From: Burkholderiaceae bacterium
GTDB taxonomy: Bacteria; Pseudomonadota; Gammaproteobacteria; Burkholderiales; Burkholderiaceae
Direction: 5' to 3'
Assembly: GCA_947450605.1 (NCBI GenBank)
Contig: CANFWB010000009.1
Coordinates: forward strand, 1 to 51,742
Length of the DNA: 51,742 nucleotides
Position numbers and translations under genes: made by a program. The notes beneath the pieces are model-generated. The model saw only the letters and a list, made by a program, of their open reading frames with translations. It did no database searches and was not told the DNA's origin. The stretch's first letter is position 1, and each line of letters starts with the position of its first letter. This document shows positions 6,991 through 15,847 of the stretch, one piece after another.

Positions 6991-8037
6991 TTATTCGTTA
7001 TCAACGAGGTGACGTGCTTTTTCTACATCTTCGCGATAGGCTTCAAAGATATTCTTGAGGGCATCGATCATATTGGTCGTTGGCTTCCAGCCCAATTCAC
7101 TCATCGTGTTATCAATGGCAGGAACGCGGTTTTGAACATCTTGGTAGCCTTCACCGTAGTAAGCGCCTGAAGTGGTTTCAACAATCTTCACTTCATTAGC
7201 TGTCTTTGCGTACTCCGGAATGCTACGAGCAATTTCTAGCATTTGGTTGGCGAGTTCGCGAATAGAGTGATTGTTCTTTGGATTACCAATGTTGTAGATC
7301 TTGCCGTTCGCAACACCATCTTTGTTGTCAATGATGCGCATTAAGGCATCGATACCGTCATCAACATAAGTAAAGGCACGTTTCTGGGCGCCACCATCAA
7401 CGACGTTAATGGGTTCGCCACGAACAATATGACCTAGGAACTGAGTCACCACACGGGAAGATCCTTCTTTTGGTGTGTAGATGCTGTCAAGACCAGGGCC
7501 AATCCAGTTAAATGGACGGAAGAGGGTAAAGCGCAAACCTTCCATACCGTAACCCCAGATCACGCGATCCATTAATTGCTTGGAGCAAGCGTAAATCCAG
7601 CGAGGCTTATTAATCGGGCCATAAACCATTGTGGATTGAGCGGGATCGAACTCAGCATCTTCACACATTCCATACACTTCAGATGTGGATGGAAACACCA
7701 AATGTTTTTTGTACTTAACAGCAGAGCGCACGATAGGTAAGTTCGCTTCAAAGTCGAGCTCAAATACTTTGAGTGGCTGCTGTACATAGGTTGCTGGAGT
7801 AGCAATCGCCACCAAAGGCAGAATGACATCGCATTTACGGATGTGATATTCAACCCACTCTTTATTGATGGTGATGTCACCTTCAAAGAAGTGCATGCGG
7901 GGATGGTTTACCAAATCACCCAGGCGATCATTTTGCATATCCATGCCATAGACATCCCAATCGGTCGTCTCTAGGATGCGCTTTGAAAGGTGGTGACCAA
8001 TAAAGCCGTTTACACCAAGAATGAGTACTTTTTTCAT
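6991..8037 (-). CDS. arnA: UDP-glucuronic acid oxidative decarboxylase (stand-alone ArnA C-terminal half)
   Basis: This 348-residue SDR-type enzyme oxidises and decarboxylates UDP-glucuronate to the UDP-4-keto-pentose that ArnB aminates. The Rossmann motif GVNGFIGHH (8-16) and the catalytic Glu120 (PSTSEVYGM), Tyr149 and Lys153 (YACSK) are all present. The sequence parallels the C-terminal domain of E. coli ArnA almost from its first residue (LILGVNGFIG). In enterobacteria this domain is fused behind the formyltransferase; here the two halves are separate genes 21 bases apart. Cytoplasmic. Confidence 0.93.
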   Translation of the reverse strand: MKKVLILGVNGFIGHHLSKRILETTDWDVYGMDMQNDRLGDLVNHPRMHFFEGDITINKEWVEYHIRKCDVILPLVAIATPATYVQQPLKVFELDFEANLPIVRSAVKYKKHLVFPSTSEVYGMCEDAEFDPAQSTMVYGPINKPRWIYACSKQLMDRVIWGYGMEGLRFTLFRPFNWIGPGLDSIYTPKEGSSRVVTQFLGHIVRGEPINVVDGGAQKRAFTYVDDGIDALMRIIDNKDGVANGKIYNIGNPKNNHSIRELANQMLEIARSIPEYAKTANEVKIVETTSGAYYGEGYQDVQNRVPAIDNTMSELGWKPTTNMIDALKNIFEAYREDVEKARHLVDNE

Positions 8038-8058
8038 CTTTACTGCCTCGTTTTTAAT

Positions 8059-8931
8059 CTAATGTGTTTTGGCTGGGAACCAGTCCAGTATTACTACTGC
8101 TTGTTGGTCGCCACAAATGCCGAATACCTGATTATCAACCACTTGGATACCAGGGGTCTGAAGATCCAGTTGAGCCGGAAACGGCCCCTCTAGGCTGGTG
8201 CGAGCCACAATCATGCGCTGACCTTGCCAATCCGTAAAAGCGCCGGGATAGGGCGGTGCAACGGCTCTGACAAGGTCATGAACCTGCTTAGCTGTCTGAT
8301 GCCACAAAATTTCCCCATCCGCAGGCTTGCGACCCCCAAAATAGCTGCCTTGAGCGAGTAAATTGGGTTTTCTGGGGATGTGGCCTTGAATAAGATCGGG
8401 TAGCACCTGCTTGATTACGGTAACGGCTGCCTGACTCACTTTGCCAAAGACATCGGTAGCAGTTTCATTGGGGCCAATGGCGACCGCTGACTGACCCACG
8501 ATATCGCCCGCATCTGGCTTGGCTTCCATGATGTGCAAAGTGGCACCAGTTTCAGCTTCTCCATGCAGGATGGCCCAATTCACTGGTGCGCGGCCGCGAT
8601 ATTTTGGTAGTAAGGAGCCATGCATATTGAGGGCGGCAATCTTGGCGCAAGCTAAGAGCTCAGCCGGAATCATATGGCGGTAATAAAAAGAGAAAAGGTA
8701 GTCAGGTGCTAGTTGCTGAATCCGTGGAACGAGATCCAGCAACTGATTGGCATTGGGTGTGATGTGGGGAATATGTTGATCCTCACAGAGTTTGGCGACA
8801 CTCCCAAACCACACGTTCTCATGAGGATCATCTTGATGGGTCACGACCAGGTCAATCTGTATGCCCGCACTCAGCAATGCTTTGAGGCAGTTAACCCCTA
8901 CATCGTGATAAGCAAAGACGACTGCGCGCAA
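8059..8931 (-). CDS. arnA: UDP-4-amino-4-deoxy-L-arabinose formyltransferase (stand-alone ArnA N-terminal half)
   Basis: This 290-residue enzyme transfers a formyl group from 10-formyl-tetrahydrofolate to UDP-Ara4N. The catalytic Asn102, His104 (LNMHGSLLPK) and Asp140 (AKPDAGDIV) fall at the same numbers as in E. coli ArnA. The start is a TTG that follows the arnC stop without a gap (TAATTG). It is supported by alignment of VVFAYHD with the ArnA N-terminus; no ATG lies nearby. The pathway-specific start RAVVFAYHD and the arn context argue against methionyl-tRNA formyltransferase. Confidence 0.92.
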   Translation of the reverse strand: MRAVVFAYHDVGVNCLKALLSAGIQIDLVVTHQDDPHENVWFGSVAKLCEDQHIPHITPNANQLLDLVPRIQQLAPDYLFSFYYRHMIPAELLACAKIAALNMHGSLLPKYRGRAPVNWAILHGEAETGATLHIMEAKPDAGDIVGQSAVAIGPNETATDVFGKVSQAAVTVIKQVLPDLIQGHIPRKPNLLAQGSYFGGRKPADGEILWHQTAKQVHDLVRAVAPPYPGAFTDWQGQRMIVARTSLEGPFPAQLDLQTPGIQVVDNQVFGICGDQQAVVILDWFPAKTH

Positions 8932-9903
8932 TTATTTTTTCTCTAAAACGGTCTGCACAACATAGCGTGGGCGCTCTCTGACTTGCTGGTAGATGCGGCC
9001 GATGTATTCGCCAAGCAAGCCCAGACCAAAGAGCATGACGCCAATTAAAAAGAAGGTGAGTGCGAAAAGAGTAAAGACGCCCTCAACCTCAGCGCCCAGC
9101 ACAAAGCGGCGAACCAAGAGATAGATGAATAAACTGCCGGCTGCCATGGCTAACAACATCCCCAAGATGGAGAAGATCTGCAAAGGCATGACAGAGAAGC
9201 CAGTCACTAGGTCAAAGTTCAGGCGAATCAGTTGATAGAGGCTGTACTTGGATTCACCAGCAAAACGCTCTTCGTGCTTAACGGTGATTTCAGTAGGGTT
9301 TGCTGCAAAGGTGTAAGCCAGTGCCGGAATAAAAGTATTGCTCTCGTCGCACTGACGCACGAGATCCACGATGCGACGGCTGTAGCCGCGCAACATGCAA
9401 CCTTGATCGGTCATGGTGATACGCGTAATTTTTTGGCGCAAATGATTCATGGCACGTGAAGCCAATTTTCTGAAGAAGCTATCACGACGATTCGCCCGAA
9501 TGGTGCCGACATAGTCATGGCCCTTGAGTAATTCATTGGCCAAGGCATCAATTTCTTCAGGGGGATTTTGTAAGTCAGCATCCAGCGTAATGATGTATTC
9601 ACCGCGGGCGTATTCAAAGCCGGCCATGATCGCCATGTGCTGACCAAAGTTACTATGAAACAACACGGCGCGGGTCACGTCAGGCCTGAATTCCACTTGC
9701 TGGGCCAAGATGCCAGCAGAGCGATCTTTACTGCCGTCATTCACAAACACGACTTCATAAGCAATATTGCGCTTGCTAGCCATTGCATCAAGCGCTGGAT
9801 AAAGGCGATCAAAGAGAGCTTGGAGCCCATCTTCCTCGTTATAAACGGGGATGACGATACTGAGTGTGGGATTGCAGGCTTGGGTAGCTAAATTTGCAGT
9901 CAT
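8932..9903 (-). CDS. arnC: Undecaprenyl-phosphate 4-deoxy-4-formamido-L-arabinose transferase
   Basis: This 323-residue GT2 glycosyltransferase attaches Ara4FN to undecaprenyl phosphate on the cytoplasmic face of the inner membrane. It opens with the GT-A nucleotide-binding segment (LSIVIPVYNEEDGLQ), has the DAD metal motif (ITLDADLQNPPEE), and ends with two hydrophobic segments (about 235-260 and 270-300), as in ArnC. DPM1- and GtrB-like transferases share this layout, but position between arnB and the arnA formyltransferase decides the call. The stop abuts the next gene's TTG start. Confidence 0.92.
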   Translation of the reverse strand: MTANLATQACNPTLSIVIPVYNEEDGLQALFDRLYPALDAMASKRNIAYEVVFVNDGSKDRSAGILAQQVEFRPDVTRAVLFHSNFGQHMAIMAGFEYARGEYIITLDADLQNPPEEIDALANELLKGHDYVGTIRANRRDSFFRKLASRAMNHLRQKITRITMTDQGCMLRGYSRRIVDLVRQCDESNTFIPALAYTFAANPTEITVKHEERFAGESKYSLYQLIRLNFDLVTGFSVMPLQIFSILGMLLAMAAGSLFIYLLVRRFVLGAEVEGVFTLFALTFFLIGVMLFGLGLLGEYIGRIYQQVRERPRYVVQTVLEKK

Positions 9904-9934
9904 GCTGCAATTTTGCCTGATTCCGCTGCCAAGG

Positions 9935-11107
9935 CTAATTTTTACGGTGTTTCTTCAGAATTCCCACCAAAGTGCTGGCTATACGGCCAATATCTTCATC
10001 CGCCATTCCTGGGAAGAGCGGGAGGGTCAGAATCGAGCGACCGATACGCTGGGCAATTGGAGTGGACTCGGTGTTGTAGCCCAACTTTTGGTACAGCGTA
10101 AATCCAGTGATGATGGGGTAATGAACACCGGTGCCAATGCCCAAATCCTTTAGTTCGGTCATCACTTGCGCGCGATCCACATGTAATTGCTCAAGCGGTA
10201 AAACGATTTGGAACATATGCCAGTTGCTATCAGTGAAATTCTCTACTGGAAGCTCTAGCTTTAAACCACCCAATTCGGCAGATTTCAGCTCGCTGCGGAT
10301 GACATCGAAATATTGTCTGGCTAAAGCGGTTCTGCGCGTCTGAAATGCCGGTAGTTGCTTGAGTTGATGCAAGCCGATAACGGCGTTTACATCGGTCAAA
10401 TTGTCTTTGCCACCAAGGACATCCACATCCATACCGTCCATGCCTTGGCGGGTGAGACCTTGCAAGCGAAACTTCTCCGCCAGCTTAGCCTCATCGGCAT
10501 TGTTCAGTACAAGACAGCCACCCTCAACGGTAGATAAATTTTTGTTTGCCTGAAAACTAAAGCTCACCAGGTCTCCAAAGCTACCAATCTTCTGCCCCTG
10601 CCACTGCGATCCAAATGCCTGCGCAGCATCTTCAATAACGCGTAGCTTGTATTGTTTTGCTAGTGCGTAGAGCTCATCCATATCAACTGGCAGTCCAGCC
10701 AAATAGACGGGCATGATGGCGCGTGTTTTAGGTGTAATTGCCGCAGCTACTTTATTTAAATCAATATTGCGAGTGAGGGGGTCTATATCTACGAACACGG
10801 GCGTAGCACCCACTCCCAAAATGACATTGGATGTCGCAACCCAGGAGATTGGGGTGGTGATGACTTCATCGCCTGGCCCAATGCCAGCTACCTGCAGAGC
10901 AATTTTCATGGTTGCAGTGCCATTAGCAAAACAACGTACAGGACGGCCACCAAAATACTCACTTAATGAAGCTTCAAACTCCGCTAGCTTGGGGCCTGAT
11001 GTTACCCAGCCAGAACGCAAAACCTCAGCAACTGCATCAATTGTTTCTTGATTGAAGTGTGGGCGCGTGAAAGGAATAAAAGGTAGTACGTTTTCAGTGG
11101 TCGACAT
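9935..11107 (-). CDS. arnB: UDP-4-amino-4-deoxy-L-arabinose aminotransferase
   Basis: This 390-residue PLP-dependent enzyme of the DegT/DnrJ/EryC1 family transfers an amino group from glutamate to UDP-4-keto-arabinose. The PLP lysine is Lys189 (SFSFQANKNLSTVEGG), with EDAAQAFG before it binding the cofactor phosphate side. It starts with FIPFTRPHFN, typical of ArnB. It lies 16 bases after arnT and 31 before arnC. The family contains many sugar aminotransferases, so substrate assignment relies on the complete arn set around it. Confidence 0.92.
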   Translation of the reverse strand: MSTTENVLPFIPFTRPHFNQETIDAVAEVLRSGWVTSGPKLAEFEASLSEYFGGRPVRCFANGTATMKIALQVAGIGPGDEVITTPISWVATSNVILGVGATPVFVDIDPLTRNIDLNKVAAAITPKTRAIMPVYLAGLPVDMDELYALAKQYKLRVIEDAAQAFGSQWQGQKIGSFGDLVSFSFQANKNLSTVEGGCLVLNNADEAKLAEKFRLQGLTRQGMDGMDVDVLGGKDNLTDVNAVIGLHQLKQLPAFQTRRTALARQYFDVIRSELKSAELGGLKLELPVENFTDSNWHMFQIVLPLEQLHVDRAQVMTELKDLGIGTGVHYPIITGFTLYQKLGYNTESTPIAQRIGRSILTLPLFPGMADEDIGRIASTLVGILKKHRKN

Positions 11108-11123
11108 AGTTCAGCTTAAGACC

Positions 11124-12818
11124 TTATTGTGGTGAAGTGCTTGTAGATTCAGGATGCCTCACAATCACGCGCCTGGAATCTCGCCCAACTTCTTGCATCG
11201 GTAAATTCAGCTTTTGGAGTTCTACATATTGCTCTGGAACCATCAATGCATAGGCTGTTTGATCTTCTTTCCAGCGCTCAATAAATGCATCTAAGCTTGC
11301 TAGCCACAGCCCCGGCTCTTGCTTCACGCCAAACTCCAATTCATCTGGAAATTCCACCATCGTCATGGTTCTGCCTAAATAGAACGGCACGGTGTGATCT
11401 AGGATGCGCACGGAATAAAAGTTAACCTTTTCTGGAATCCCTATCTTGACTTGCTCTACCAGGTCAATGCCAGACACCGCGCGTCCGAGAGTCTCGTGGC
11501 CGGTGCCTGCAATAAGGGCACAGAGAAAGAGGCCGCTTGCAAAGCTCGTAATGCTCGATAAACCATTGCGCTTACTTTGCATGAATGCCAGCAGACTGCA
11601 GGAAAGCAATGCGATCAGGGCTGTGACAATCCAATAAGTGTATTGCGCATAGGATTCAATTTCATCAGGCCTGGCTTGCTTGCTCACTTCTCCTAAGAAG
11701 AAAAATCCAAGACCACCCAGAACTGCAAAGAAAAGGGTTTGTAATTGCCAAGGCAATGAGAGTGAATTGCTAAAGCCCAAATTGCGATCTAAGCGATGCC
11801 CGACCATCATGGCTAGCGCTGGAAATATGGGGATGATATAGCCAGGTAGTTTCGACTGAGAAACGCTAAAGAAGCCCAAGATCACTGCAAACCAACAGGT
11901 GAGTAACCAGCCGCTTGAGAACTCGCGATTACGCTCCCGCCAGCTTTGGATAAGCGCTCCGGGGACTTGTGCAATCCAAGGTAAAAAGCCTAATAACAGT
12001 AGCGGGAGGAAGTAATAGATCGGCCCCGTTCTACTGTGGGCAGTTTGAGTAAAGCGCTGCAAGTGCTCATGAATAAAAAAGAACTCAAGGAACTCGGGAT
12101 TGCGTTGCGCCACCAAGATAAACCAGGGTGCGGTTATTGCCAGGAACAAAATGCTGCCGCTAATAATATGTAGGCGTTTCCAAATCTTCCAGTCCCAAGC
12201 GGTGATCGAGTAGACAACAAATACCATGCCCGGAATGGCCACACCGATGACACCTTTAGACAGTGTTGCTAGGGCCATGAAGGCCCAGCAGGCCCACATC
12301 CAATTGCGGCCATGAGTTTGATTGTGTGAGGTCTGCGCTAGCAAAAGACTGCAGAGCGCAGCAACTAAGAAGGCTGATAACCCCATATCCAATGAGTTCA
12401 TGTGGCCACCAATGACCCACATTGGACTGGATGCTAAAGCGATGGCAGCTAACCAGCCTGCGCGAGCACTATAGATGCGCGCTCCAGTAAACCCAATCAA
12501 TACGATTGTGAAAAAGCCAGTCAGCGCAGTCCACAAACGCGCTTGCCAGTCACCAACACCAAAAACACTAAAGGCGCTAGCAGTAGCCCAAATTTGTAAG
12601 GGCGGCTTTTCAAAATACTTGTAGCCGTTATAGCGAGGAGTGATCCAGTCTCCAGTCACTAACATCTCACGGGCAATCTCAGCGTAACGACCTTCATCCG
12701 ATGGGATGAGGTGGCGGTAATTGAGGGTGCCAAACCAGAGTAATGCATACACCAGCACCAATATCAAAACGGAGACTGGGTTCAGGGCGCTTGACTGTCG
12801 AATGTGACCAAATTGCAT
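11124..12818 (-). CDS. arnT: Lipid A 4-amino-4-deoxy-L-arabinose transferase (GT39 family)
   Basis: This 564-residue integral membrane glycosyltransferase moves Ara4N from undecaprenyl phosphate to lipid A on the periplasmic side, lowering negative charge and giving resistance to polymyxin-type peptides. The first periplasmic loop contains the PMT-family signature with acidic residues (IPSDEGRYAEIARE) and the ArnT-like YKYFEKPPLQIW. About a dozen hydrophobic segments follow, then a soluble C-terminal domain. Its ATG overlaps the preceding stop by one base (TAATG), so the two are coupled. Confidence 0.9.
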   Translation of the reverse strand: MQFGHIRQSSALNPVSVLILVLVYALLWFGTLNYRHLIPSDEGRYAEIAREMLVTGDWITPRYNGYKYFEKPPLQIWATASAFSVFGVGDWQARLWTALTGFFTIVLIGFTGARIYSARAGWLAAIALASSPMWVIGGHMNSLDMGLSAFLVAALCSLLLAQTSHNQTHGRNWMWACWAFMALATLSKGVIGVAIPGMVFVVYSITAWDWKIWKRLHIISGSILFLAITAPWFILVAQRNPEFLEFFFIHEHLQRFTQTAHSRTGPIYYFLPLLLLGFLPWIAQVPGALIQSWRERNREFSSGWLLTCWFAVILGFFSVSQSKLPGYIIPIFPALAMMVGHRLDRNLGFSNSLSLPWQLQTLFFAVLGGLGFFFLGEVSKQARPDEIESYAQYTYWIVTALIALLSCSLLAFMQSKRNGLSSITSFASGLFLCALIAGTGHETLGRAVSGIDLVEQVKIGIPEKVNFYSVRILDHTVPFYLGRTMTMVEFPDELEFGVKQEPGLWLASLDAFIERWKEDQTAYALMVPEQYVELQKLNLPMQEVGRDSRRVIVRHPESTSTSPQ

Positions 12819-13195
12819 TAGATGGCTTCCACGATGAGGGCGAGCAAGACTTGGCGGCCCTCGCCAACCAAAATATTGTAGGTACGACAGGCTGCCTGTG
12901 AATCCATCACCTCAAAGCCAATTTTGGCCTCAATCAGTGTTTTTAGAAGTTCAGGCTTGGGGAAGCGCTGGCGCTTACCAGTCCCAATTAGGATTAATTC
13001 AGGTTTGAGGGTCACCATTTGGCTGAAATCTGCCGTACGAAGCTCGTCAAAGGATTGAACGGCCCAGTCCTGGATTTCTCCGTCCGAGCTCAATAAAACC
13101 GCGTGACTATAGGGAGTCCTGTTGATCTCTACATAGCCATCACCGTAACCGGTGATCGTATTGGCTCCGGAATGGGGGTCAGATTGAAGCTTCAC
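12818..13195 (-). CDS. Mth938-like domain protein (DUF498 family)
   Basis: A 125-residue protein with the core of the Mth938/NDUFAF3-like fold: VEINRTPYSHAVLLSSDGEIQDW, LILIGTGKRQRFP, then GFEVMDSQAACRTYNILVGEGRQV. The molecular function of bacterial members is not known; a eukaryotic relative assists respiratory complex I assembly. It is the first gene of the minus-strand run that continues into arnT, with a one-base overlap. It faces alaA across an 80-base divergent gap that must hold both promoters. Family call is good, role unknown. Confidence 0.82.
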   Translation of the reverse strand: MKLQSDPHSGANTITGYGDGYVEINRTPYSHAVLLSSDGEIQDWAVQSFDELRTADFSQMVTLKPELILIGTGKRQRFPKPELLKTLIEAKIGFEVMDSQAACRTYNILVGEGRQVLLALIVEAI

Positions 13196-13274
13196 GTGGA
13201 CTCTCTGTCATAATTATGAGGATTATAGCCAGCTGTTTTTTCCTAGATTTCAAGAACTTACCCTTTAATTTATT

Positions 13275-14534
13275 GTGAAACCGATCCTAAAGTCCGAAAA
13301 ACTCAATCACGTCTGTTACGACATCCGTGGACCTGTGCTGGAGCTTGCTCAGCGCATGGAGGAAGAAGGCCACAAAATCATCAAATTAAACATCGGCAAT
13401 GTGGGTGTTTTTGGCTTTGATCCCCCCGAAGAGATTCAGTTGGACATGATTCGCAATTTGGGTAATGCCTCAGCGTACTCTGATTCCAAAGGGATTTTTG
13501 CGGCGCGCAAGGCAATCATGCAGTATTGCCAAGAAAAAGGCATCCAAGGGGTTACTTTGGATGACATCTACACTGGTAATGGCGTTTCTGAGCTCATCGT
13601 AATTGCCATGAACGCATTGCTTAATAACGGCGATGAAGTCTTGGTGCCTGCGCCTGATTATCCATTGTGGACAGCTGCAGTGAGCTTATCTGGTGGTACC
13701 CCAGTGCACTATTTATGCGATGAATCTCAGGAGTGGGCGCCTGATCTCGCAGATTTGCGCAAAAAGATTACGCCCCACACTAAAGCGATTGTGGTGATTA
13801 ACCCCAACAATCCTACTGGTGCAATCTATTCCAAAGAGGTGCTGACAGAGTTAACTTCAATCGCGCGTGAACACGGCTTAATTCTCTTTGCTGATGAGAT
13901 TTACGACAAGATGTTGTACGACCAGGAGAAGCACATCTCTTTGGCATCCTTATCAACCGATGTGGTGACGATCACCTTCAATGGTTTATCTAAGAACTAT
14001 CGCTCTTGCGGCTACCGCGCTGGCTGGATGGTAGTTTCAGGGGATAAAGAGATGATTCGAGATTACATCGAAGGTCTTAATATGTTGTCCTCGATGCGTT
14101 TATGTGCCAATGTGCCAGGTCAGTACGCTATTCAAACCGCTCTGGGTGGCTACCAAAGTATTAATGATTTGGTGGCCGAAGGCGGCCGCTTGGCTAAGCA
14201 GCGCGATCTCGCCTGGAAACTCATTACAGCAATTCCTGGCGTCACTTGTGTCAAACCAAAGTCTGCTTTGTATTTATTCCCAAAGCTAGATTCAGAGATG
14301 TACCCCATTGCAGATGATCAGCAGTTTGTGGCCGATCTTTTGAAGGAAGAGAAAGTATTGCTGGTTCAAGGCTCTGGTTTTAATTGGGCTAAACCAGATC
14401 ACTTCCGTGTAGTGTTCTTACCTCATGAAGATGTGCTGACAGAGGCGATTGCTCGTCTCGCACGTTTTCTGGAGCGTTATCGTCAAAAACATAGTCGTAA
14501 AGCGGCTAATTCAACAGCAACAAAGGCATCATGA
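13275..14534 (+). CDS. alaA: Glutamate-pyruvate (alanine) aminotransferase AlaA type
   Basis: This 419-residue fold-type I PLP aminotransferase makes alanine from pyruvate and glutamate. It tracks E. coli AlaA through its length: CYDIRGPVLELAQRMEEEG, IYTGNGVSELIV, PAPDYPLWTAAVSLSGG, NPNNPTGAIYS, and the PLP-lysine segment TFNGLSKNYRSCGYR. The start is GTG at 13275, supported by alignment with the AlaA N-terminus; no clear Shine-Dalgarno sequence is seen. A short Lys/Arg-rich tail is added at the C-terminus. Its stop overlaps the hom start by four bases (ATGA). Confidence 0.93.
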   Translation: MKPILKSEKLNHVCYDIRGPVLELAQRMEEEGHKIIKLNIGNVGVFGFDPPEEIQLDMIRNLGNASAYSDSKGIFAARKAIMQYCQEKGIQGVTLDDIYTGNGVSELIVIAMNALLNNGDEVLVPAPDYPLWTAAVSLSGGTPVHYLCDESQEWAPDLADLRKKITPHTKAIVVINPNNPTGAIYSKEVLTELTSIAREHGLILFADEIYDKMLYDQEKHISLASLSTDVVTITFNGLSKNYRSCGYRAGWMVVSGDKEMIRDYIEGLNMLSSMRLCANVPGQYAIQTALGGYQSINDLVAEGGRLAKQRDLAWKLITAIPGVTCVKPKSALYLFPKLDSEMYPIADDQQFVADLLKEEKVLLVQGSGFNWAKPDHFRVVFLPHEDVLTEAIARLARFLERYRQKHSRKAANSTATKAS

Positions 14535-15841
14535 AACCGATTCAAGTTGGTCTATTAGGTATTGGCACTGTAGGTGGTGGCGTATTCACTGTTCTCGAGC
14601 GCAACCAGGATGAAATTACTCGTCGTGCTGGTCGCGGCATTCGTATTCATACCGTTGCTGATCTCAATGTAGAACGCGCCAAAGAGTTAGTCAAGGATCA
14701 TGCGCAAGTCGTGAGTGATGCTCGTGCCGTTATTAACAATCCTGAGATCGACATCGTTGTTGAGTTGATTGGTGGCTACGGTATTGCAAAAGACCTAGTG
14801 CTTGAAGCAATCGCTGCTGGTAAGCATGTGGTGACAGCCAATAAAGCTTTGATCGCCGTGCACGGTAACGAGATCTTTAAAGCCGCGCATGAAAAAGGCG
14901 TGATGGTGGCATTTGAAGCTGCGGTTGCTGGTGGCATTCCAATTATTAAGGCTTTGCGTGAAGGCTTAACTGCGAACCGCATTGAGTGGATCGCCGGCAT
15001 CATTAACGGCACGACTAACTTCATTCTTTCTGAGATGCGCGACAAAGGGTTGGACTTTGCCACCGTCTTGAAGGAAGCACAGCGCTTAGGTTACGCAGAA
15101 GCAGATCCCACGTTTGATATTGAAGGCGTTGATGCTGCCCATAAAGCAACCATCATGAGTGCAATTGCATTTGGTATTCCAATGCAGTTTGAAAAAGCAC
15201 ACGTTGAAGGTATTACGAAGTTAGATGCAATCGATATTAAATATGCTGAGCAATTAGGCTATCGCATTAAGTTGCTCGGTATCGCTAAAAAGACCACCAC
15301 TGGTGTAGAGCTACGCGTGCATCCAACATTAATTCCGACCAAGCGTTTAATTGCAAACGTAGAAGGCGCCATGAACGCCGTTCAGGTATTTGGTGATGCA
15401 GTAGGTACTACGCTGTATTACGGTAAAGGCGCAGGCTCAGAGCCAACCGCCTCAGCAGTCATTGCTGATTTAGTGGACATCACCCGTTTATTGGGTGCGA
15501 GCCCTGAGAGTCGAGTTCCCTACTTGGCATTCCAGCCAGAGGCAGTGCGCGATATCGCTGTATTGCCCATGGGTGAAATCACCACCAGCTATTACCTGCG
15601 CTTACGTGTAGCGGATCAAGCTGGCGTATTGGCGGACATCACAAAGATCTTGGCTGCTCACGGCATCTCGATTGATGCGCTCTTGCAAAAAGAGGCGGAT
15701 GAGGGTGAGAGTCAAACCGATTTAGTTGCTTTAACTCATGAGACCAAAGAAAAGCACATGCTTGCCGCAATTCAGGACATTCAGAATCTGAAGACCGTTG
15801 CTGGCGAAGTAGTGAAGGTCCGCTTAGAAAATCTGTCCTAA
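14531..15841 (+). CDS. hom: Homoserine dehydrogenase
   Basis: This 436-residue enzyme reduces aspartate semialdehyde to homoserine with NAD(P)H, at the branch to threonine and methionine. It has the nucleotide-binding start GLLGIGTVGGGVF, the catalytic core (ANKALIAVHG, IINGTTNFILSEM, YAEADPTFDIEG) and a C-terminal ACT domain (from about residue 355), which in this family senses threonine. It is monofunctional, with no aspartokinase fused. Overlaps alaA by ATGA and is followed by thrC after six bases, so the three are one operon. Confidence 0.96.
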   Translation: MKPIQVGLLGIGTVGGGVFTVLERNQDEITRRAGRGIRIHTVADLNVERAKELVKDHAQVVSDARAVINNPEIDIVVELIGGYGIAKDLVLEAIAAGKHVVTANKALIAVHGNEIFKAAHEKGVMVAFEAAVAGGIPIIKALREGLTANRIEWIAGIINGTTNFILSEMRDKGLDFATVLKEAQRLGYAEADPTFDIEGVDAAHKATIMSAIAFGIPMQFEKAHVEGITKLDAIDIKYAEQLGYRIKLLGIAKKTTTGVELRVHPTLIPTKRLIANVEGAMNAVQVFGDAVGTTLYYGKGAGSEPTASAVIADLVDITRLLGASPESRVPYLAFQPEAVRDIAVLPMGEITTSYYLRLRVADQAGVLADITKILAAHGISIDALLQKEADEGESQTDLVALTHETKEKHMLAAIQDIQNLKTVAGEVVKVRLENLS

Positions 15842-15847
15842 TTAGCC

